This document shows positions 34,485 through 43,647 of a stretch of 64,000 nucleotides of DNA, in pieces. Where the stretch lies: assembly GCA_019454045.1 (NCBI GenBank), contig SKCR01031850.1, forward strand, positions 1 to 64,000, given 5' to 3'. A program made the position numbers and the translations under genes. The number at the start of each line of letters is the position of its first letter. Within the stretch, counting starts at the first letter, position 1. Source of the stretch: Zanthoxylum bungeanum. Lineage: Eukaryota; Streptophyta; Magnoliopsida; Sapindales; Rutaceae. Below the pieces are notes generated by a model, which saw nothing but the letters and a program-made list of their open reading frames with translations, was not told the DNA's origin and did no database searches.

Positions 34485-35032
34485 ATGGAAGACGTTCTCG
34501 CGAAACTTCACAGGCATTTTCCTTCTCTTCCTCAAAACTCTCTGATGAAAGTCTACAAAGTACACATTGAAATAATAAGACTTCTGATGATCAAAGTATG
34601 CCTAGCAATATCTGTTGGATAATTGAAGCACGAGTCCGCTTGGCAGGTGAGTCATCTGACTCTTTTATTTCATTTTTGTCTGGTTTAGGAAAAAGCACCT
34701 ATGCTAAGAAAAGAAGAGCTAAAACATTAGGTGTTTGTTATAAATGTGCACGATGTACATGCAATACTCGTTGTCTTTCTTTAGGAATGGTGTCTGATAA
34801 TCGCGAAGATAAAATAAAATTCATTAGGGATGGCATGAGTCAGGAGTCTTTAGATGACATATCATTGACTCTTAAGACGTATCCGAGTGGATATGTCTAT
34901 CATGTAATTCGCAATTTACATATACAGTTTCGAAGAAAAAGACAACAATTGAGTCTCAGGAATCTGACTTTAAAAGACCTTATTTTCCACTTTATAAGAA
35001 AATTGTATGAGATTCTTGTCCCTGACCCATAG
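34485..35032 (+). pseudogene. CRP2: basic Cys-cluster protein, N-terminus frameshifted
   Basis: The ancestral start is at 34485 (MEDVLAKLHRHFPSLPQNSL, matching CRP3). A frame change near 34580 separates this from the long open frame at 34598-35032. That frame keeps the core: SDSFISFLSGLGKSTYAKKR, the basic run KKRRAK, then C-Y-K-C, four residues, C, three residues, C. It continues with NREDKIKFIRDGMSQESLD and runs past the CRP3 stop to an extra basic tail (RRKRQQLSLRNLTLKDL). The core could still be made from the internal ATG at 34598. Probable role, by resemblance only: a nuclear nucleic-acid-binding protein. Confidence 0.65.
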
Positions 35033-35139
35033 AGGTCATTCAAGTTGTTACTACCTGTTTATATTTAGAATTTAATTTCTTCCTCTTTAACTAATAATTG
35101 TTATTTGTTTTGTTATTTTCTTTTGTTTTACCCGACAAG

Positions 35140-35245
35140 ATTCAGACTTTTTGGCTTTCACGATTTATTTTACTGTTTAGCTAATAATTGTCATTTGGCA
35201 AATACTAGTGCTATTATTACTCACCCTTTTTCAAGATCTATAAAT
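35140..35245 (+). other. Exon-like block and TATA-like box, element 2
   Basis: Encodes FGFHDLFYCLANN then NTSAIITHPF in an open frame, like element 1. The upstream acceptor-like CCCGACAAG differs from CCGACAG in element 3, and the downstream CAG|GT is lost (TCAAGATC). TATAAAT at 35239-35245 is conserved, 77 bp before the LOG2 start codon used here. Confidence 0.4.
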
Positions 35246-35315
35246 TCAGCTCGTCATTGCTCCTACAACACATCCAGATTAAAGAAAGAGTAAAGAAAAA
35301 AATGGAAGCAACTTT

Positions 35316-35954
35316 ATGAAACGAGTCATTAACATCAGTGTGTTTTGTAGGACTAGTTCTGGATCTAAACCAGAATTTATTGAGGCAACACAAGTATTGG
35401 GTAAAGTCATGGCTGAGAGAAATAAGCACTTAGTATATGGCGGTGGCAATCTTGGACTAATGGGATACGTTTCAAAGTCCGTACATGAAAGAGGTAGTCA
35501 AGTTTTGGGAATCATCCCAAAACCTTTGGCAGAGGTGAATCTTATCGGACAATCAAACGAAGAGGAATATATCATGTCAGGTATGTCCGAACGACTAATT
35601 GAAATGATTAATCGTGCTGATGCTTTTATTGCTTTGCTAGGTGGTTTGGGCACGATGGAGGAAATTTTCACAGTAATATCTTGGGCGAACTTGAACATAC
35701 ACCAGAAACTAATTGAAATGTTTAATGTTGATGGATTTTTTGACTTTCTTTTTGTGTTTCTTGAAGATGCCAGGAGAAATGGGTTCCTTTCAAAACCTGT
35801 AAAAGATATTCTCTTCACTGCCAGAATAGCCAAAGATTTAATTGACCAACTCTTAACCTTCGAACAAAAAATTGACCCTATCATTTCCAAGATAAACTGG
35901 TTTGATAATGATCGTGGTAAGAAGTGTCGGATAAATATGGATCTTAACCTTTAG
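35316..35954 (+). CDS. LOG2, LOG-like phosphoribohydrolase with altered motifs
   Basis: An open frame of 212 codons without introns. LOG enzymes release active cytokinin bases from nucleoside 5'-monophosphates in the cytosol or nucleus. Visible family parts are VFCRTSSGSKPEF (CGSS altered, Gly to Arg), [41 protein letters not shown], then LGGLGTMEE where the family has PGG-x-GT-x-x-E, and NIHQKLIEMFNVDGFFD. The C-terminus is KINWFDNDRGKKCRINMDLNL. The ancestral start at 35301 (MEATL) is frameshifted, so the present start at 35316 removes about five residues. The Pro to Leu change in the phosphate-binding loop and the Gly to Arg change make full activity doubtful. By eye it is about two thirds identical to LOG3. 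Confidence 0.8.
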   Translation: MKRVINISVFCRTSSGSKPEFIEATQVLGKVMAERNKHLVYGGGNLGLMGYVSKSVHERGSQVLGIIPKPLAEVNLIGQSNEEEYIMSGMSERLIEMINRADAFIALLGGLGTMEEIFTVISWANLNIHQKLIEMFNVDGFFDFLFVFLEDARRNGFLSKPVKDILFTARIAKDLIDQLLTFEQKIDPIISKINWFDNDRGKKCRINMDLNL

Positions 35955-36855
35955 TTTTCTTTTTAAATGTACAATTCCACGTTAACCAGGTATTGTCTTT
36001 TAAACTTTTCTTCTTCTTTTTAGATATTGGGGACAATGTCTCAATGAGGTTTGAGGGAGGGAAATAGTCGACTAGTATCTTATTTTTATAAAAAAATTGA
36101 AATTTTTTTGAATTTTTATGATTTTAACCTTGACTAACCAGGTGGACTTGTGTTTTGAGATAGCTGTGTAAAGAGTGAGTTAATAATAATAAAGTTTCTA
36201 CTTAGAAATCAGACGTCTTGCCTCAGTAAGCAGGGATTGTTTCCGTCAAACGGTAGAACTTTTAACATCTGAGATCCGAGTAATTAAATCTGTAGGGGTT
36301 TTTTAACATCTACTACCCAAAAGCCAACTTGTTTGGGAGTCACTGGCCCAAAGCTCGCTACAAGGATTGAAGATGTTATAAAATAAAAATCCATTGCCAA
36401 AAAAGGTGTGAATTCTGATATAACTTTAGGATAAGAATATTACTCTCTTTTCAACTACACTTATTAATATTGTGGCCACAATGATTTGATTAATACCTTG
36501 TTGGTTGTGTATATGGAGAATGTAAAAAAAATTGGAGAATTTACTTATTTGGTAATTTAGAAAGAAAGAAAACAACTATTAACTTGGATCAGAAGTTCAC
36601 TTGTTTAGTCACTAACTTGTTTTGTGTGTTTGATTGTATATTTGATTGACGTTTATGGGTATCGTCGCTGTAAGCCCTCACGAGACTATAACTCATCAAC
36701 TAGGAACACCTAGAGGTTTAAAAGCTTGTTGCATACGCTAAATACAACCGTGATCCCAACGAAAGTGGCTTAGTTTAATTTTATTTTAAATTTGTTTATT
36801 GTATTTTACATTGTTGTTTTGCTTGAGGACTAGCAAAATTTTAGGTTTGGGGGTG
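35955..36855 (+). other. Element 2 3' region and polypurine tract
   Basis: Same order as elements 1 and 3 but more diverged. It has an internal polypurine-like GGTTTGAGGGAGGG near 36048 and one copy only of the 'ATCCGAGTAATTAAATCTGTA' block (about 36270-36365). The 'CTGTAAGCCCTCACGAGACT' stretch is near 36670, and TTTGGGGGTG precedes the LTR. The single copy here supports a later duplication in elements 1 and 3. Confidence 0.6.
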
Positions 36856-37170
36856 TGATGAACGGAAAATATATCAATATTTACCGCTCCTTTACTTAAT
36901 ATTTTGTATAGTTTCTCGGGTATTGTGAATATTTTGATGTGTTTTCTATTATTTTGTAGATAAATAAAATATCAGGACTCACTGGTATCAAATTGGGGCT
37001 AAAATGGTGAAAACGGATGAAAAATGGCAAAATGGGAAATTTACCGTTCACGCGTCGTGACGCGCAGGACATGTGTGCCGTGACACCGAGCCAAAAATTC
37101 ATCTACCGACATGCATCATCACTTGCATCATAATGACTTCATCACTATAGCATGCGTCACGATGCTAACC
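36856..37170 (+). repeat. Element 2 3' LTR (family A'), left part
   Basis: Starts TGATGAACGGAAAATATATC, then diverges from family A and includes a GC-rich portion ('CGTTCACGCGTCGTGACGCG'). It is interrupted at 37170 by element 3 and continues at 47076. The last five bases TAACC are the duplicated target. Confidence 0.82.
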
Positions 37171-39233
37171 TGATGAGCGGAAAATATATCAATATTTACC
37201 GCCCCTTTAGCTTAATATTTTGTTTAGTTTCTCGGGTTTGATGAACGTTTTGATGTGTTTTAGTTTATTTTGCAGATAAAATAATATCGGGTCTCAATGA
37301 AATGATTTAGGATGAAATATGGGTCAAATAAGGGCAATTATTGGACTTGATATTTTAATTTTGGAGATTGGAAACTTGAAAGGGCGTTTTGACGAAGTGC
37401 AGTTTCGGAAATTCCAGTTTTGCGCATCTGTCGTACTTTGGGAATAACTCTTTACTCAGCTATCGGATTGAGCTGATTGAAGTTCCAGATTAACGAAGAC
37501 TCAAAGATCTACAACTTTGAAAGACAAAATAATTTCGAATTCTGAAGATTTCATGCCCGAAATTGATGAACCATCCAGAAGTGTGTAGTGTGTAATTATT
37601 AAAGTCACTTTCAATCATTTTCAAAGCAAAAAAAAGAAATTAATAAAAAAATAATAAAAATTATCAAATCATCACCAAACATGATAAGAGATTAGTGGAG
37701 CAATTAATAATGGATTTGGTGGAGCAATTAGTGGAGCAATTAGTGGAGCAATTAATAATTGATTTGGTGGATGATTTGATGGAGGCAAAATTTTGCCTAT
37801 AAATACCAAGCCATTTCATTTGTAAAATTTGTACTTTCTTCTAAGGAATTCCTTAAGAATACTAAGAAGATTGTATCTTGTTTGTTTATTTACAGCTTTC
37901 AGTAATTAATTTTCGTTTTCGCACTTTCTTTTCTTTACTTTTCAATTTTTACTTTCCGCAATTTACTTTTACGCACATTACTTTTCTTTATTTAATTTTC
38001 AGTTTTTACTTTTCAGTAATGAGGAGGTAACTCCCCTTTGCTGGGGTAAAAGGTAAAACTTTTATTACTAATATTTAGATTAATCTCCCTTAATTATAAT
38101 ATATAAACTAGTTAAAACCTGACTTAACGAGGATACCGCCATATTGGTCGGTTGGTAATTATTTAAATTGGTTTTAACCTGACTAAACTGGATACCGCCT
38201 GATTGGTCGATTGGTAATTATCATGCAAAGTTAAATATTATATTAAGGGAGATATCTAAAATAGAAGTAATAAAAGTGGATCCTTTTACCTCAGCATTTT
38301 CTTTTATTGTAATTTTACTTTATTTACTTTTCAGCAATTTACTTTTAGCAATTTACTTTTCAGCATTTACTTTTCAGCATTTAATTTTCAGTATTAATTT
38401 CAGCATTTACTTTTCAGCATTTACTTTTCAGCATTTAATTTTCAGTATTTTACTTTATGTCTTTTATTTTATTTAAGTTTTTTTTTTATTACCCGTAAAT
38501 ATGTGTCGTAACTAAGCCAATTATCTGGGGTTGTGATGAAATCCAATATCACCGGTTTATAAAGGGTTAAATTATAGTTTGGGTAATTTAAAGGTTTACT
38601 TATTAAGTCTTAAGCTTAATGCTTCTTGTTGTCTGATCACCAATAAGATTGATGTGGTAAATCTAAAATGAACTAGACATAGGGATTTTAGGTTTCAGCC
38701 TTAGACTTAATAGCCCACGATCTTCCTTGAGGATAGATAACCCTTTAATAGATTTCCTTACAGGATAGACATATACCTGTCGGGCGGGGGTAGCCATAAT
38801 TGGAACTTAAACTTTAGGAATCCAGATAATTTGGTTGACATAGACATATGGTTCAATTGGGTTAAACTGGGTATTTGCGTCTGACCATCGACAGAGGCTT
38901 TTGCATAATTTAGTGTTCCAGGTTAGTAAACCGATTTATTACACAAACATAAAATAACCACTTCATCTTTAAAATGATATTGGAAGAAATCACAACCTAG
39001 ATAGTTTTTAATATTGAATTTTCTTACAACCTACTTTCGAACAATTTTATTTACTTGTTTTTAAATTTAGAATCGTCACCATTTCAAATCAATCAAACAA
39101 CCTGTTAGATACTAGTAATCATTTGACTTCATAAAATTAATAGATTAGATATTAAGTCCTCGTGGGATCGATATTTTTATACTACTTGAACGATACGTGC
39201 GCTTGCGTTATACGTGTGTGTTTACGCCGGTCA
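37171..39233 (+). repeat. 5' LTR of element 3
   Basis: Starts TGATGAGCGGAAAATATATC and ends ACGCCGGTCA. It has the TTTACTTTCAGCA-type array at about 38325-38460 and a unit 'GTGGAGCAATTA' repeated around 37695-37755. Confidence 0.92.
37798..37804 (+). promoter_or_regulatory. TATA box of the element 3 5' LTR
   Basis: TATAAAT in 'TTTTGCCTATAAATACCAAG' is the same in the 3' LTR (45582-45588) and in element 1 (32884-32890). Its position about 630 bp into the LTR fits the U3 promoter. The start of transcription about 30 bp downstream is inferred. Confidence 0.6.
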
Positions 39234-39239
39234 AGTTTT

Positions 39240-39257
39240 TGGCGCCGTTGCCGGGGA
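39240..39257 (+). other. Primer-binding site of element 3
   Basis: TGGCGCCGTTGCCGGGGA, intact, six bases after the LTR end. Same Athila-type site as element 1. Confidence 0.88.
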
Positions 39258-39470
39258 CTTATTTATCTTTCACTGTTAATTTAGGGGTTAGATACGTTAC
39301 TTGTATCTAATTTCTTTTTACTTATTGTTTTTGTTTTCTTGTGTTTCAGGTTCTCAGAAACTACATGAGATGAACCAGAAGCTTTGAACTCCGATCGCTT
39401 GACCCAGAATTGAAAGAACCATCAGACAGTTGAGAAGGCAAAGGCGAGAAGGCCAGAAGCTTTAGTCAAC

Positions 39471-40735
39471 ATGGAACCTGAACCGTTGGAGGTTGCACCA
39501 CCAATTCCCATTTGAGACAGAACCATTCCGGTGGTTGACAGACTCATTTCCTGTATTGTACTTCCTCCCTTACCAGCAAATGCGTGTGACATCAAAACAT
39601 GCATTCAGATGATTCAGCAGTCAGTTCAGTTCGGGGGGAATGCAACTGAAGATCCTAATGCCCACATCAGTAACTTCCTGGAAGTTTGCGGTACTTTCAA
39701 CTACAACAGAGCATCAGAATAAGCAATGAGACTGCGAGTTTTCCCATACTCCTTGAAGGACAGAGCTAAAGCTTGGCTACATTCACTACCAGCAGGTTCC
39801 ATCACAACTTGGAACACTCTAGCCACCAAATTCCTTGCAAAATACTTTCCACCGGCCAGAACTGTAAAGTTGAGGAATGACATCACATCCTTTGTACAAC
39901 AAGATTCAGAATCCATCTGCGAAGCTTGGGAAAGGTACAAAGATTTGCTCCGGAAATGTCCTCACCATGAGATTCCAAAATGGCTTCAAGTCCAAACATT
40001 CTATAATGGACTTTCTGGAATAATGAGAACCACAATTGATGCTGCTGCTGGAGGAGCACTAATGGCAAAAGGAGAAGATCAGCTTGGGATTTAATGAAGA
40101 AATGGCCAACAATAATTCTTTGTGGCCAACAGAAAGGAGAATGATCCAAAGAATCGCATGAATTTATGAAGTTGGAGTCAACACAGCACTGAATGTCAAG
40201 CTGGATATGATTTGCAAAAATCTGGAAACTCTTAACATGAAGGTTAATGGTGGATCCACAAGTTCATCATATAAAGGAGCACCAGAACCAGTTCAGCAGG
40301 AAGAGACAGTGAATTTTGTCAACAATTTCAACAGACAGGGGAACAATCCATATTCCAACACCTACAACCCAGGGTGGAGGAATCATCCTAATTTTTCATG
40401 GAGCACATTCAGGCCAACAGCAAAACTATCCACCACCTGAATTCCAACAACAGAACAAAAGCCAGGAGCAGGTAAATGAACCACGAATAACAGAAGTGTT
40501 GACCCACTTGAAAAAGTTAGAAGCAAAACAGACTCTCAAGCAGCAAGATATGATGCTATGTTTCAATCCCAATCAGCATTAATTCAAAGTCAATCTGCTT
40601 CTATTAAAGCACTGGAGAATCAAATGGGACAACTGGCAATGCTCAGAGTTACAGACCGCCAGGTACCCTTCCTAGCAACATTGAGCCAAATCCAAGAAAC
40701 ATGGGGAAGGAACAATGTCATGCCATCATGTTAAA
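39471..40735 (+). pseudogene. Gag pseudogene of element 3 (Athila-type)
   Basis: Begins at MEPEPLEVAPPIP (39471), with a stop soon after. The core reads ATEDPNAHISNFLEVCGTFN, then LRVFPYSLKDRAKAWLHSLP, GSITTWNTLATKFLAKYFPP and CEAWERYKDLLRKCPHHEIP, the classic Athila Gag core. After a shift near 40090 the C-terminal part NTYNPGWRNHPNFSW appears, then KALENQMGQLAMLR. Stops near 39522, 39721 and 40440 and at least two frameshifts break it. Gag would build the virus-like particle; this copy cannot encode a full one. Confidence 0.88.
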
Positions 40736-40859
40736 AGCGGTACTGAAATCAACAAAGATGTTAGAGCCAAAACAACTGCTGAGGAGAAGTTCCAAAAGAA
40801 ACAAAGCAACAGATGGAGGAAAAAGAATCAAAGGAAAAAGAACAAATCACTCCACCTCC

Positions 40860-41560
40860 ACCTTTTCCTCAACGTCTTCAGAAGAACCATTGGACAAGCA
40901 GTTTTCTCGGTTCCTGGAAATCTTCAAAAGCTGCATATCAACATTCCATTTGCAGAAGCGTTGGAACAAATGCCCACCTATGCCAAATTCATGAAAGATA
41001 TTCTTTCACGAAAGCGGAGATTGGGAGATTACGAGACAGTAGCATTATCAGAAGAATGCAGTGCTATCATTCAGAGGAAACTTCCCCCGAAGTTGAAAGA
41101 TCCTGGCAGTTTCACTATTCCTTGCGTCATAGGAGAACATAACTTTGGTAAGGCTTTATGTGATTTAGGTGCTAGTGTTAACTTGATGCATTTTTCTATT
41201 TTCAGGAAATTACAGATTGGAGAAACAATGCCAACTTCAGTCTCACTGCAACTTGCTGATAGAACGCTCGTATTTCCAAGAGGCGTAGTTGAGGATGTGC
41301 TGGTCAAGGTTGACAAATTTATTTCCCAGCAGATTTTATTGTCCTTGATATGGAGGAAGACGCAGACGTGCCAAATCCTCGGGGAGACCGTTCTTGGCTA
41401 CAGGTCGAACCATTATTGATGTACAAAAAGGAGAACTAACCATGAGGGTACAAGACCAAGAAGTAACATTCAATGTTTTCAAGGCCATGAATTTCCCAGA
41501 TGATGAAAAGAAGGAGGAATGTTTCAAACTCGATGTGATACACAGTACCATTCAGAACTC
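40860..41560 (+). pseudogene. Aspartic protease region of element 3
   Basis: The segment begins LHINIPFAEALEQMPTYAKF, then DILSRKRRLGDYETVALSEE and KLPPKLKDPGSFTIPCVIG. The active-site loop is ALCDLGASVNLM, where Athila proteases have D-L-G-A in place of D-S-G-A. A frameshift near 41330 moves the reading to LGRPFLATGR-like and IIDVQKGELTMRVQDQEVTF. Immediately after it, near 41600-41690, the sequence jumps to the integrase tail, so RT, RNase H and most of integrase are deleted. Confidence 0.85.
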
Positions 41561-41679
41561 TGATGAAAGACAAAGTTCTACTGACAAACTTAAAACATGT
41601 CAATTGCATGTGGAGCCTAAAGATAAAGCATCTTTTGCACTGAAAGAGCCAATTCTTGCTCTACAAGCAACAGAAGAGA

Positions 41680-42040
41680 AAAAGTTCCACCATCTCAACG
41701 AATTGGAGGAATTTCACAATCAGCCTTTTGAAGATGCCAAATTGTACAAAGAAAAGGGCAAGAAAGAAAAGACATGATGAGAAGTTAGTGCGCATACAAC
41801 TGGAACCAGGGCAGAAGGTACTGTTAAACAAATCAAGGGTGAAATTCTTCCCATGGAAGCCAAAATCACCGGTGGTCAGGTCCATTTGTGATCACCAAAG
41901 TTTTACCAAATAGAGCCGTTGAGATACATGATCCTGACGCTAACAAAACTTTCAAGGTTAAAAACAAGCGTGTCAAGCACTACTGGGGAGAATCATTTGA
42001 ACGACAAAAAGAAAGTGTTACACTTTCAGATCCAGCTTAA
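41680..42040 (+). pseudogene. Integrase C-terminal tail of element 3
   Basis: Contains HHLNELEEFHNQPFEDAKLY, a shift, EPGQKVLLNKSRVKFFPWK, then in another frame GPFVITKVLPNRAVEIHDPD, FKVKNKRVKHYWGESFERQK and a stop in GATCCAGCTTAA near 42040. This matches the end of element 2's integrase. The catalytic D, D, E residues are absent because the core is deleted. Confidence 0.85.
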
Positions 42041-42049
42041 CGTTCGAGA

Positions 42050-42163
42050 AGTCAAGTCTGGCTGACGACTTTAAACTTAGCGCTAGCAGGGAGGCAACCC
42101 ATGCAATTTTTGTATATATTGTGATTTGGTGTGATTTAATTTTGTGTGTTTAGTTTTTTGCAG
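42050..42163 (+). promoter_or_regulatory. Post-integrase leader and splice-acceptor-like tract before CRP3
   Basis: 'GTCTGGCTGACGACTTTAAA' and 'CTAGCAGGGAGGCAACCCATG' form the conserved leader. A T-rich tract then ends in TTAGTTTTTTGCAG at 42163, 16 bases before the CRP3 start codon. In Athila relatives a spliced transcript is proposed to express the env-like gene from this place. Confidence 0.5.
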
Positions 42164-42179
42164 GTTAAGACATTTCAAG

Positions 42180-42629
42180 ATGGAAGAAGCTCTCGCAAAT
42201 CTTCACAAGCAATTTCCTTCTCTCCCTCAAAAATCTCTAATGAAAGTTTACAAAGCTCGCTTGGAACGGATGAGGTTACTGACGATCCATGGTGTTCCCA
42301 ATGACATTCGTTGGGTAATTGAAGCACGAGTCCGATTGGCAGGTGAGTCTTTAGACTCTTTTATTTCACATCTGCCTGGTTTTGGAAGAAGCACCTATGC
42401 AAAGAAACGAAGAGCTAAGCAAATGGGTGTTTGTTACAAATGTGCACGTTGGAATTGCAATACTCATTGTCGTTCTTTAGGAATGGTGTCTAATAATCGC
42501 GAAGACAAAATTAAATTCATTAGGGATGGCTTGAGTAAGGAGTCTTTAGATGATATATCTTCGACTTTTGAGACGCATCCCAGTGGATATGTTCACATAG
42601 CCTTTCGCAGATTACATACACAATTTTAA
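42180..42629 (+). CDS. CRP3: intact basic Cys-cluster protein (149 aa)
   Basis: The start at 42180 is chosen because MEEALANLHKQFPSLPQKSL aligns with the ancestral start of CRP2 and follows the acceptor-like tract. Residues 20-60 look helical. Residues 67-80 (GFGRSTYAKKRRAK) carry a basic, nuclear-signal-like run at 75-80. Then come C85, C88, C93 and C97 (C-x2-C-x4-C-x3-C, with H96), a probable zinc site. The part after it, NREDKIKFIRDGLSKESLDD, is the segment best conserved with CRP2. A helical N-part, basic run and CxxC-type cluster in a protein of this size recall the nucleic-acid-binding cysteine-rich proteins of carlavirus-like plant RNA viruses. That likeness is by pattern, not by search. 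No transposon protein of this kind is known to me. Confidence 0.7.
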   Translation: MEEALANLHKQFPSLPQKSLMKVYKARLERMRLLTIHGVPNDIRWVIEARVRLAGESLDSFISHLPGFGRSTYAKKRRAKQMGVCYKCARWNCNTHCRSLGMVSNNREDKIKFIRDGLSKESLDDISSTFETHPSGYVHIAFRRLHTQF

Positions 42630-42826
42630 AAAGAAAGACAACAGTTAAGTCTTGGGAATCTGACTCAAAAAGACCCTGTTTGCCAATTTATAAGAAAATT
42701 AGATGGGAAACTTGTCCTTGACGCATAGACGTTAATCAAGCTCTAATTCTTGTACATATTATATCTCTTTGTCTTTTCCTAATAATTTTGATTTGTTTTG
42801 TTGTTTTCTTTTATTTTCTCCGACAG

Positions 42827-42935
42827 GATCCAGACCTTTTTGACCATATCACGATCTATTTTACTATTTTGTTACTAATCATCCTTTGGAAGATACTTGT
42901 GCTATTTTTACTCACCCTTTTCAGGTACTATAAAT
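42827..42935 (+). other. Exon-like block and TATA-like box, element 3
   Basis: Bounded by TTTTCTCCGACAG (acceptor-like, ending 42826) and CCCTTTTCAG|GTACTA (donor-like, 42924/42925). The peptide frame seen in elements 1 and 2 is shifted here. TATAAAT at 42929-42935 lies 58 bp before the LOG3 start codon. Confidence 0.4.
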
Positions 42936-42993
42936 TCAGCTCGTCAATGCACTTTTGAAGGCATCCTGATTTGAGAAATAAATACATAAAAAC

Positions 42994-43647
42994 ATGGAAG
43001 CCACTTCAAGAAGACGAGTTGAAAATATTTGTGTGTTTTGCGGTAGTAGTGTTGGTACTAAACCACAATACATAGAAGCAGCACAGGAATTGGGCCGAGT
43101 CTTAGCTGCAAGGAATATGCACTTAATATATGGCGGAGGCAATCTTGGACTTATGGGGATCGTTTCAAAACCCATACAGGAAGGAGGTAGTAACGTTTTA
43201 GGAATCATCCCAAAACCCTTGGCAGAGGCAAATCTTATTGGATCATCAAACAGAGAGGAACTGATGGTGCCAGGTATGTCTGAACGACTGGTAGAAATGA
43301 TTAACCGTGCTGATGCTTTTATTGCTTTGCCAGGTGGCTTGGGCACATTGTTGGAAATTTTTATAGTACTATCTTGGGCGAACCTGAAAATACACCAGAA
43401 ACCAATTGGGCTGTTTAACGTTGATGGATTTTATGATTTTCTTTGTGTGTTTCTTGATGATGCCCGGAGAAATGGGTTCATATCAAAACCTTTAAAACAA
43501 CTCCTCTTTACTGCCAGAACTGCTCCGGATCTAATAGACCAACTCTTAGCCTATGAACCACAAATTGACCCTGTCCTTTCAAAGATAAATTGGTCCGAGT
43601 ATGATCGTGGTAAGAGGCGTCGTGTTAATCTGGATCTTAACCTTTAA
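42994..43647 (+). CDS. LOG-like: LOG3: intact LOG-like cytokinin riboside 5'-monophosphate phosphoribohydrolase
   Basis: 217 codons, no intron, whereas plant LOG genes normally have several introns, so it passed through an RNA stage. The family hydrolyses cytokinin nucleotides directly to active free bases. Signature residues are VFCGSSVGTKP at 14-24, HLIYGGGNLGLMG at 43-55, LGIIPKPLAE at 69-78, M-S-E-R-x-x-E-M at 95-102 with the catalytic-type Arg at 98, and PGGLGTLLE at 113-121, fitting PGG-x-GT-x-x-E with Glu 121. [17 protein letters not shown] follows. The length equals that of plant LOGs. The C-terminus is unusual: a basic run GKRRR then VNLDLNL, an EAR-like L-x-L-x-L ending, in place of the usual LOG tail. 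All expected catalytic residues are present, so activity is plausible. Confidence 0.9.
   Translation: MEATSRRRVENICVFCGSSVGTKPQYIEAAQELGRVLAARNMHLIYGGGNLGLMGIVSKPIQEGGSNVLGIIPKPLAEANLIGSSNREELMVPGMSERLVEMINRADAFIALPGGLGTLLEIFIVLSWANLKIHQKPIGLFNVDGFYDFLCVFLDDARRNGFISKPLKQLLFTARTAPDLIDQLLAYEPQIDPVLSKINWSEYDRGKRRRVNLDLNL

Noticed and set aside
42180..42629. Integrated RNA virus as the source of CRP
   Set aside because: No polymerase, movement-protein or coat-protein remnants lie near any CRP copy, and CRP is flanked by conserved retroelement sequence in all copies. A captured single gene is possible; an integrated virus is not supported.
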